64,000 bases of DNA from Massilia sp. Bi118 (lineage in GTDB: Bacteria > Pseudomonadota > Gammaproteobacteria > Burkholderiales > Burkholderiaceae_D): NCBI RefSeq assembly GCF_918697865.1, contig NZ_CAKKMV010000006.1:124001-188000 (forward strand), read 5' to 3'. This document shows positions 27,265 through 34,255 of the stretch, one piece after another. The translations under genes were made by a program, and so were the position numbers. How positions within the stretch are numbered: the stretch's first letter is position 1; every line of letters starts with the position of its first letter. The notes under the pieces are model-generated. The model had not been told where the DNA came from. It ran no database searches and saw nothing but the letters and a program-made list of their open reading frames with translations.

Positions 27265-28467
27265 ATGCTTCGAACGAATCTTCCCGCCCGTCCCCGTATT
27301 CCGCTGCCCCCCGTGCTGGCGGCAGCATCCCTGTGGCGGCGGGCGCCGGCTGAACCTTGCCTGCCGTCGGTGCTGGACGCCGGCAAGGCGCGCCTGGTCA
27401 CCAGCGGCCGCATCGCGATCGCGCTGGCACTGCGCGAACTCGGCGTGCAGGCGGGCGACGCGGTGCTGGTGCCGGCCTACCACAGCCCGTCGATGATCCC
27501 GCCGGTGCTGCACGCCGGCGCCAGCCCCGTGTTCTACCGGCTGCGCGCGGACACCTCGGTCGACCTCGACGACGTCGCGGCCAAGCTCACGCCGCAGGTG
27601 AAGGTGCTGATGGTGACGCATTATTTCGGCTTCCTGCAGGACCTGAGCGCGCTGCGCGCCTTCTGCGATGCGCACGGCCTGCTGCTGCTGGAAGACTGCG
27701 CGCACGCCTTCTTCGGCGCGCATGGCGGGCGCCCGGTCGGCGCCTGGGGCGATGCCGCTGCCGCCAGCAGCATGAAGTTCTATCCGGTCTACGAGGGCGG
27801 GGCGCTGGTGTCGGCGCGCCGCACGCTGGACAACGTGGCGCTGCGCGCGGCCGGCGCCGGCTTCGAGGCCAAGGCCGCGCTGGCCACCCTCGAAAGCGGT
27901 TTTGCTTACGGCCGCCTGCCGCTGCTGCGCGCGCTGCTGGCGCCGCCGCTGTGGCTCAAGGGCGCGCTGCGCCGCCTGCGCGATGGCCGCCGCAACGCGC
28001 CCGCGCCGGCAGCGGCCGCGCTGGCGCCGGCGTCCTCCGACAGCAGCTTCGACTTCGATCCGGCCTGGCTCGACAAGCGCTCGTCCTGGCTGTCGCGCCT
28101 GCTGCTGCGGCGCTTGCCGGCGGCGTCCATCGTCGCGCTGCGGCGCGCACGCTACCTGCGGCTGCAGGCGGCCGTGGCCGGCCTGCCCGGCGTGCGGCCG
28201 CTGTTCCCGTCCCTGCCCGATGGCGTCTGCCCCTGGATGTTCCCGCTGCTGGTGGACGATCCCGAGCGCCTGTTCGACGAGGTGCGCGCCGCCGGTGTAC
28301 CGGTCACGCGCTTTGCCCGCCCGCTCTGGCCCGGCGTGGACGACAGCGTGTGCGCTGTCAGCAGCATGCTCTCGACCCGCGTGCTGGCCTTCCCCTGTCA
28401 CCAGGAACTGCACGAAGACGAACTGGAATGGATGTGCGCGACCCTGCGCGCGATTTTACAAGCATGA
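27265..28467 (+). CDS. DegT/DnrJ/EryC1/StrS-family aminotransferase (XrtA acyl module)
   Basis: A 400-residue PLP-dependent enzyme. Recognisable are VLVPAYHSPSMIPPVL, the PLP-ring Asp in LLLEDCAHAFFGAHGG and the Schiff-base lysine K171 in SSMKFYPVYEGG. An Ala/Pro/Arg-rich stretch (about 235-265) looks like an inserted disordered loop. The start at 27265 (MLRTNLPARPRIPLPP) is chosen because upstream codons overlap the divergent ligase. It begins the operon aminotransferase, GNAT, carrier protein, hydrolase 2, hydrolase 1. Its substrate is unknown; sugar or small keto acid are both possible. Confidence 0.8.
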   Translation: MLRTNLPARPRIPLPPVLAAASLWRRAPAEPCLPSVLDAGKARLVTSGRIAIALALRELGVQAGDAVLVPAYHSPSMIPPVLHAGASPVFYRLRADTSVDLDDVAAKLTPQVKVLMVTHYFGFLQDLSALRAFCDAHGLLLLEDCAHAFFGAHGGRPVGAWGDAAAASSMKFYPVYEGGALVSARRTLDNVALRAAGAGFEAKAALATLESGFAYGRLPLLRALLAPPLWLKGALRRLRDGRRNAPAPAAAALAPASSDSSFDFDPAWLDKRSSWLSRLLLRRLPAASIVALRRARYLRLQAAVAGLPGVRPLFPSLPDGVCPWMFPLLVDDPERLFDEVRAAGVPVTRFARPLWPGVDDSVCAVSSMLSTRVLAFPCHQELHEDELEWMCATLRAILQA

Positions 28468-29504
28468 GCCCTGCAAGCATGACCTGGACCCTCGTTCCGG
28501 CGGCCCGCTTCGCCGCCTTCGCCGATCGCTGGCGGCGCCTGCACGCCGACAGCGCCGCCTCGATCCTGCTGGACGCCGACTTCGTCGCGCCGCTGATCAC
28601 CGAATTCGCCCCCGCCGATGCCCTGCTGGCCTGCTGCGAGCAGGCCGGCCAGATCGTGGCGATGGCCATCGTCGTGCCGGCCGGACGCGGGAGCTGGGCC
28701 ACGCTGCAGCCGTCCCAGGCGCCGCTCGGCCTTTGGCTGCAGCACCCAAGCCAGCCGCTCGAGCCGCTGCTGCGCGCCCTGCTGCGCGCCCTGCCCGGCA
28801 TGCCGCTGGTGTTCGGCCTGACCCAGATGGACCCGCTCTTGACACCGCGCCCGGCCGATGAAGGCCATGTCCGGACCCTGGACTACATCGCCACCGCCCA
28901 CGTCGACCTGACGGGCAGCTTCGACGACTATTGGGAGGCGCGCGGCAAGAACCTGCGGAGCAACCTGAAAAAGCAGCGCAACCGCCTGCAGCGCGAGAGC
29001 ACGGCGACGCGCCTCGAGGTCTGCCGCGAAGCCTGGCAGATGGCGGAGGCGGTGGCCGACTACGGCCGCCTGGAGAGCTCGGGCTGGAAGGCCGGCGAAG
29101 GCACCGCGGTCCACGCCGACAATGCCCAGGGCCGCTATTACCGTGCCATGCTGGAAGCCTTCTGCCGGCGCGGCCAGGGCAGCGTCTACCGCTACTGGTT
29201 CAATGACCGGCTGGTGGCAATGGACCTGTGCATCGAAGACCGCGACAGCATCGTGGTGCTGAAGACCAGCTACGACGAAACCGTGCCGTCCAGCCTGTCG
29301 CCGACGCTGCTGATGCGCGAGGAAGCGACGCGCCGCCTGTTCGAGGAAGGCCGCATGCGCCGCATCGAGTTCTATGGCCGCGTCATGGAGTGGCACCTGC
29401 GCTGGACGGATCAGGTGCGCACTATGTACCATGTCAATTATTACCGGTGGGCGGTCCTGGGTCGCCTGCGCAGTACCTCACGGAGCACCCATGTACCTGA
29501 ATGA
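28464..29504 (+). CDS. GNAT/FemAB-like acyltransferase
   Basis: A 346-residue protein with the second-domain signature of FemAB/GNAT acyltransferases: YWEARGKNLRSNLKKQRNRL, then FNDRLVAMDLCIEDRDSIVVLKTSYDE and RIEFYGRVMEWHLRW. Such enzymes move an acyl or aminoacyl group to an amine. The neighbouring ligase and carrier protein could supply the activated group (inference). The ATG at 28464 overlaps the aminotransferase stop (ATGA); MTW at 28479 is an alternative start. The C-terminus overlaps the carrier-protein gene by 14 bp. Confidence 0.82.
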   Translation: MSPASMTWTLVPAARFAAFADRWRRLHADSAASILLDADFVAPLITEFAPADALLACCEQAGQIVAMAIVVPAGRGSWATLQPSQAPLGLWLQHPSQPLEPLLRALLRALPGMPLVFGLTQMDPLLTPRPADEGHVRTLDYIATAHVDLTGSFDDYWEARGKNLRSNLKKQRNRLQRESTATRLEVCREAWQMAEAVADYGRLESSGWKAGEGTAVHADNAQGRYYRAMLEAFCRRGQGSVYRYWFNDRLVAMDLCIEDRDSIVVLKTSYDETVPSSLSPTLLMREEATRRLFEEGRMRRIEFYGRVMEWHLRWTDQVRTMYHVNYYRWAVLGRLRSTSRSTHVPE

Positions 29505-29736
29505 AGTCAAGACTATCCTGATCGACGTGCTCAACCTCGGCGCCGCCGGAGAGAAGCTGGATGCCGGTTCGCCGCTGCTGGGCAGCCTGCCCGAGCTCGA
29601 CTCGATGGCGGTGGTCACCCTGATCGGCGCGCTGGAAGACCACTTCGGCATCGTTGTCGACGACGACGACATCAGCGCCAGCACCTTCGAAACCCTCGGC
29701 AGCCTGGCCGCCTTCGTGGCCGCAAAGGCCGGCTGA
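29491..29736 (+). CDS. Acyl carrier protein (phosphopantetheine-binding)
   Basis: An 81-residue acidic protein. The phosphopantetheine attachment site is S38 in ELDSMAVV, followed by an acidic helix (LEDHFGIVVDDDD). It should carry the acyl or aminoacyl group activated by the ligase at 25641-27230. The start at 29491 (MYLNEVKTIL) is preceded by CGGAG at 29481-29485; the longer frame from 29374 lies inside the GNAT gene and is not used. Three bases separate its stop from the hydrolase start. Exosortase A loci often carry a dedicated carrier protein like this one. Confidence 0.9.
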   Translation: MYLNEVKTILIDVLNLGAAGEKLDAGSPLLGSLPELDSMAVVTLIGALEDHFGIVVDDDDISASTFETLGSLAAFVAAKAG

Positions 29737-29739
29737 GGC

Positions 29740-30582
29740 ATGACCGCCACCCACGCGCCTGCGGAAAGCTTCTTCCTGCCCGTACAGGACGGCGTCCGCT
29801 ATTGCCTCTACCACGCGCCCGCCGGCGCCTGCCGCGGCGCGCTGGTCTACCTGCATCCCTTTGCCGAAGAGATGAACAAGACGCGCCGCATGGCCGCGCT
29901 GCAGGCGCGCGCGCTGGCGGCGCTGGGCGTGGGCGTGCTGCAGATCGACCTGCACGGCTGCGGCGACAGCAGCGGCGAGTTCGGCGATGCGCGCTGGGAC
30001 GGCTGGAAGCGCGACGTCGACGCCGCGCGCGCCTGGCTGCAGCAGCGCCTGGGCTGCTCGACCGGGCTGTGGGGACTGCGCCTGGGCGCCCTGCTCGCGC
30101 TCGACTACGCCGCCGGCGCGCGGGAGCTGCCGCAGCGCCTGCTGCTGTGGCAGCCGGTCACCAACGGCGCCGCCGTGATGAACCAGTTCCTGCGCCTGCG
30201 CATCGCCGCCGACATGGTGCAGGAAGGCGCGGCCAACGGCGGCACCAAGGCGCTGCGCGCTGCGCTCGAACAGGGCCGCTCGGTGGAAATCGCCGGCTAC
30301 GACCTGGCGCCGGAACTGGTCGCCGCCATCGATCCGCTCGACGCCTCGGTGCTGGCGCCGCGCGGCTGCCGCATCGACTGGTTCGAGGTCCTGCCCGCGG
30401 CCGGCCGTCCGCTGCCGCCGGCATCAAGCCGGATCGCCGCCATCTGGCAGGCCCAGCGCATCGACTTCGGCGTGCACCTGGTGCAGGGAGAAGCGTTCTG
30501 GACCACGCCGGAAATCGCCGAATGTCCCGCCCTGCTGGACGCCACCTGCCAGCTGTACCGGGAGGCCGCGCATGCAGGCTGA
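29740..30582 (+). CDS. Alpha/beta hydrolase fold protein, exosortase A-associated hydrolase 2 type
   Basis: A 280-residue protein with the alpha/beta hydrolase fold: YLHPFAEEMNKTRR after strand 3, DLHGCGDSSGEF, and the nucleophile elbow in WGLRLGALL. The residue at the nucleophile position is R114 (G112-L-R-L-G116), so the usual Ser, Cys or Asp is missing. From memory this is how the TIGR03101 family looks, so it is not a mutation of this copy. It may bind rather than hydrolyse, or use other chemistry. It overlaps hydrolase 1 by 11 bp. Confidence 0.83.
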   Translation: MTATHAPAESFFLPVQDGVRYCLYHAPAGACRGALVYLHPFAEEMNKTRRMAALQARALAALGVGVLQIDLHGCGDSSGEFGDARWDGWKRDVDAARAWLQQRLGCSTGLWGLRLGALLALDYAAGARELPQRLLLWQPVTNGAAVMNQFLRLRIAADMVQEGAANGGTKALRAALEQGRSVEIAGYDLAPELVAAIDPLDASVLAPRGCRIDWFEVLPAAGRPLPPASSRIAAIWQAQRIDFGVHLVQGEAFWTTPEIAECPALLDATCQLYREAAHAG

Positions 30583-31423
30583 AGAACGCGCCCTGTCCTT
30601 TTCCTGCGCCGGCGCCTGGCTGTACGGCGTGCTGTCGCTGCCGGCGCAAGCCGCCGCGCGCGGCATTTTGATCGTGGTCGGCGGCCCGCAGGTGCGCACC
30701 GGCAGCCACCGCCAGTTCACGCTGCTGGCGCGCAGCCTGGCGCAGGCCGGCTTTCCCGTCATGCGCTTCGACTACCGTGGCATGGGCGACAGCGAAGGCG
30801 AACAGCGCGACTTCGAACAGGTGCAGGACGACCTGCGCGCCGCGCTCGACTGCTTCTTCGCGCAAGTACCGGACATGCGCGACGTGGTCCTGTGGGGCCT
30901 GTGCGACGGCGCCTCGGCGGCGGCCATGTATGCGCCCGGCGATGCGCGCGTGGCCGGCGTGGCCCTGCTCAATCCCTGGGTGCGCACCGAGCAGGGCGCC
31001 GCCAAGGCCACGTTGAAGCATTATTACCGCGCCAGGCTGCTCGATCCGGGCCTGTGGAAGAAGATCGCCAGCGGCCGCTTCGACGCCGGCCAGGCCGCGC
31101 GCTCCTTCGCGTCCTCGCTGCGCTCGGCCTTCGGCGCCGGCCAGCCCGCCGCGCCGGACAGCGCGGCGGAACCGGACCTGCCCGGGCGGATGCATGCGGC
31201 CCTGCAGGCGTTCAAGGGGAAGATGCTGGTGATGCTGAGCGGCGCCGACCTGACCGCGCAGGAATTCGCCGGACTGGCGTCGGGCTCGCGCGACTGGCAG
31301 CGCCTGCTGGATGGCCCCGCCGTCACCCGCCACCTGCTTCCTGGCGCCGACCACACCTGTTCGCGGCGTGAATGGCACGAGCAGGTGGTAGGCTGGACCG
31401 CGGGCTGGCTGCGGTCCTGGTAG
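30572..31423 (+). CDS. Alpha/beta hydrolase, exosortase A-associated hydrolase 1 type
   Basis: A 283-residue alpha/beta hydrolase. Seen are VVGGPQVRTGSHRQF near the oxyanion region, FDYRGMGDSEG, the nucleophile elbow WGLCDGASAAAMYA with C111 in the nucleophile position, and the C-terminal histidine in GADHTCSRREWHEQV. A Cys nucleophile suggests thioester or acyl transfer chemistry, which would fit the carrier protein two genes upstream (inference). It resembles TIGR03100. It closes the plus-strand operon; the next gene is convergent, 10 bp away. Confidence 0.83.
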   Translation: MQAEERALSFSCAGAWLYGVLSLPAQAAARGILIVVGGPQVRTGSHRQFTLLARSLAQAGFPVMRFDYRGMGDSEGEQRDFEQVQDDLRAALDCFFAQVPDMRDVVLWGLCDGASAAAMYAPGDARVAGVALLNPWVRTEQGAAKATLKHYYRARLLDPGLWKKIASGRFDAGQAARSFASSLRSAFGAGQPAAPDSAAEPDLPGRMHAALQAFKGKMLVMLSGADLTAQEFAGLASGSRDWQRLLDGPAVTRHLLPGADHTCSRREWHEQVVGWTAGWLRSW

Positions 31424-31433
31424 GTACCAGGCG

Positions 31434-32861
31434 CTAGCGCGGCCGCGCCAGGCAGGCTTTATAGTCCTCGAAGGCGCCGTAGCGGCGCCTGCCCTGCCGC
31501 ACCACGCCGCACAAGTCCTTCGATGGCGCTGCCGGCGCCATGTATTCCCGCGGCGTTTCGCGCCAGCTGAAATCGAACACGGCCGGCGTGGCAAACAGCT
31601 TGCGCAGCGGGTGATAGCCCAGGTAGAGCAGCGCGGTCGGCGTCTGCAGATTGTCGCCGGCGTGCAACTGCGCGCCGTTGCGGCCGCGGATATCGCCATC
31701 CACCAGGTTGCCCTCAAGCGTGACGCTGCTCTCGGGGAAGCGGGCGTCGATACCGGCCGTGTCGACCAGGGTATTGTCGAGCAGCCGGCTGCCGGCGCTC
31801 GCGTTGACATAGATGCCGGCGTCCGAGCAGGATGCGATCAGGTTGGCGCGCATGGTCCCGCCGTCCTGTTCGGTGATGCATTGACGATCGCGGCAATATG
31901 GCTTGCCGGTGCCGCCACCGCCGAAGGACAGGCCGACGCGCTGCCCCGGCAAGCCGCGCAGGCGCTGCTCGCACAAGACCACGTTTTGTTCGAACAGGGT
32001 GCGCGTCCCGGCGCCCTTGGCGAAAGCGCCATAGCTGACCTGGTCGCCGCCTTCCTTGATGAAGTCGGTAATCAGATTGCGCCGGATGATCCAATCGCTG
32101 GCGGCGACGATATCGATCGGGGTGACGGGTCTCGATGTCCGGCGCGGCGCCGTATTGCCGAGTGTATTGCCTTCGATGAGGCCGGCATCCGGAAACAGGC
32201 CGCCATCGCCGTTGATCTTGAAGTGGGCGTTGAAGTTGAGGATGGTGTTGTTCACCGCCGCAAAATGGTGGGCGCCGCCTGCCACGTGGAAGGCATGCTC
32301 GCAGAATTCCTGGCGCGCGCAGGCGCCGCGGATGCTCAGGTTCTCGAAGCGCCAGTAAGGCGCCGATACCTTGAAGCCTTCACCGGCGTCGAACTCGATG
32401 GTCACCGTGCCCGGCTGGTCGGCGCGCACCACGATGGGCGCCGTGCTGTCTCCCGCGCGGCTGGCAAGGACATCCCCGTGGATCCGGTAGCTGCCGGGAA
32501 GGAGCACGATGATGTCGCCCGGTGCGGCGGCCGCGACCGCGCGGCGCAGCTCCTCGCCCGTTCCCGCAAGCTTGCGCGTGCCGTCGCTGCGGGGAGCCGT
32601 TGCCGCTTGAGCGCCGACACTCAGCGGCGGTGCCAGGGCGGGTATAGTTTCGCCGCGGTCCAGATCGAGCAGGCTGGCGCCCAGCCACTGCCCGGCGCCC
32701 GTGATCAGGATGTTGTGGCCGCTGCTGCGCTTGTCGACATACGGCGCCAGAGTGCGCGGCGCGATGCCTTGCCCCTGCAGGTAGAACAAGGCGGCGCCGG
32801 CGCCGAGGATCGCCAGCAGCACGCCGCCGCCCAGCACACGGCGGACCGAAACGCCCTTCAT
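31434..32861 (-). CDS. Membrane-anchored right-handed parallel beta-helix protein
   Basis: About 475 residues: one N-terminal transmembrane or signal-anchor helix (GGGVLLAILGAGAALFYL), then a long region of short beta-helix turns with many N, G and D residues (for example NNTILNFNAHF, EGNTLGN, RRNLITDFI, DNTLVDTAG). This fold is shared by pectate lyases, C5-epimerases and polysaccharide-binding proteins; no catalytic set can be assigned. The ATG at 32861 is used; a GTG at 32882 overlapping the prsR stop is possible. It is the last gene of the TviB-TviC-PrsK-PrsR operon, so it may act on the same polysaccharide in the periplasm. Confidence 0.72.
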   Translation of the reverse strand: MKGVSVRRVLGGGVLLAILGAGAALFYLQGQGIAPRTLAPYVDKRSSGHNILITGAGQWLGASLLDLDRGETIPALAPPLSVGAQAATAPRSDGTRKLAGTGEELRRAVAAAAPGDIIVLLPGSYRIHGDVLASRAGDSTAPIVVRADQPGTVTIEFDAGEGFKVSAPYWRFENLSIRGACARQEFCEHAFHVAGGAHHFAAVNNTILNFNAHFKINGDGGLFPDAGLIEGNTLGNTAPRRTSRPVTPIDIVAASDWIIRRNLITDFIKEGGDQVSYGAFAKGAGTRTLFEQNVVLCEQRLRGLPGQRVGLSFGGGGTGKPYCRDRQCITEQDGGTMRANLIASCSDAGIYVNASAGSRLLDNTLVDTAGIDARFPESSVTLEGNLVDGDIRGRNGAQLHAGDNLQTPTALLYLGYHPLRKLFATPAVFDFSWRETPREYMAPAAPSKDLCGVVRQGRRRYGAFEDYKACLARPR

Positions 32862-32874
32862 GCGCGCGCCACGC

Positions 32875-34245
32875 TCACGCACCGGTCTTGATGCCGTGCC
32901 GTCCCATCAGGTCGTACAGGGTCGGGCGGCTGACGCCCAGCATTTCGGAAGCCTTGACGATATTGCCGTCCGAGCGCGCCAGCGCCCGCACGATGGCTTT
33001 ATATTCGGCTTCGTCGCGCACCTGGCGCAGGTTCAGCGGCGATTCTTCCGCGTCTGATTCCGGCAGTTCCGGCAGGCCGAGGTCGTCGGCGACGATGGTG
33101 TTGCCGTCGGCCATGATGACCGCGCGCTTGATGCAGTTTTCCATCTCCCGCACATTGCCCGGCCAGGCATAGGCTTCGATCGCCGCCAGCGCGTCCGGCG
33201 CGAAGTGCAGCGAGGAGCGCGATTCCTGGGCGCAGAACTTGTTCTTGAAATGGTGGGCCAGCAGCGCGGCGTCGCCTTCGCGCTGGCGCATCGGCGGGAT
33301 CGTCACCACGATCTCCGAAAGGCGGTAGTACAAGTCCTCGCGGAAGCGCCCTTGCGCGCACAGGTCCTTGAGTTTCTGGTGGGTCGCGCAGACGATGCGC
33401 ACGTCGACCGGGATCTCTTCATGGCCGCCGATGCGCTCGATCACGCGCTCCTGCAGGAAGCGCAGCAGCTTGGCCTGCAGCGGCATCGGCAGGTCGCCGA
33501 CCTCGTCGAGGAAGAAGGTGCCGCCGTGGGCGAGTTCCACTTTGCCCTTGGTCTGCTTGGCGGCGCCGGTGAAGGCGCCCTTCTCGTAGCCGAACAGTTC
33601 GCTCTCGAGCAGGTTTTCCGGGATCGCTGCGCAGTTGATCGCCATGAAGCGCTCTTTCGAGCGGGGCGAAATGCCATGCACGGCGCGCGCCAGCACTTCC
33701 TTGCCGGTGCCGGATTCGCCCAGCAGCATCACGGAGGCGGAAGTCGGCGCCACCTTTTCGATGGTGCGGCAGACCTTCAGCATGCCGGGATCGCGCGAGA
33801 TCACGCCGGCCAGCGGCGAATCGGCCTGCGATTGCTGCATGCGGCGGTTTTCCTGCTGCAGGTTGTGCAGGAAGAAGGCGCGCTGGATGACCAGGTTCAG
33901 CACTTCGGGGTCGACCGGCTTCTGGTGGAAGTCGTAGGCGCCCATGCCGATCGCCTTGACGGCGTTGTTGTGGTCCTGGTTACCGGTCAGGACGATCACG
34001 CGGGTGTCCGGCGCCAGCGCCAGGATCTGCTGCAGCGTGGCCAGGCCTTCGGTCGAGCCGTCCGGGTCGGGCGGCAGGCCCAGGTCCATGGTCACCACCG
34101 CCGGCTCGTGGCGGCGGATCTGGGCCAGCGCGGCCTCGCGGTCGCCGGCCACCACCACCTCATAGGCGTCGAGACTCCAGCGCAGCTGCTTCTGCAGGCC
34201 GGGATCGTCTTCGATGATTAACAGTTTGGGTTTGGTTTGGGTCAC
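32875..34245 (-). CDS. prsR: PEP-CTERM-box response regulator, sigma-54 activator PrsR
   Basis: A 456-residue NtrC-type regulator. The receiver domain has phospho-acceptor D54 (VTMDLGLPPD). The AAA+ domain has Walker A GESGTGKE (176-183) and the sigma-54 contact motif GAFTGA (223-228). The C-terminus carries a Fis-type helix-turn-helix (about 415-455, KASEMLGVSRPTLYDLM). It is known in exosortase A bacteria to work with PrsK and RpoN to activate PEP-CTERM genes. It follows prsK by 10 bp and overlaps the beta-helix gene region. I found no correctly spaced -24/-12 promoter for it within this window. Confidence 0.93.
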   Translation of the reverse strand: MTQTKPKLLIIEDDPGLQKQLRWSLDAYEVVVAGDREAALAQIRRHEPAVVTMDLGLPPDPDGSTEGLATLQQILALAPDTRVIVLTGNQDHNNAVKAIGMGAYDFHQKPVDPEVLNLVIQRAFFLHNLQQENRRMQQSQADSPLAGVISRDPGMLKVCRTIEKVAPTSASVMLLGESGTGKEVLARAVHGISPRSKERFMAINCAAIPENLLESELFGYEKGAFTGAAKQTKGKVELAHGGTFFLDEVGDLPMPLQAKLLRFLQERVIERIGGHEEIPVDVRIVCATHQKLKDLCAQGRFREDLYYRLSEIVVTIPPMRQREGDAALLAHHFKNKFCAQESRSSLHFAPDALAAIEAYAWPGNVREMENCIKRAVIMADGNTIVADDLGLPELPESDAEESPLNLRQVRDEAEYKAIVRALARSDGNIVKASEMLGVSRPTLYDLMGRHGIKTGA

Positions 34246-34255
34246 GGATGTCCTC

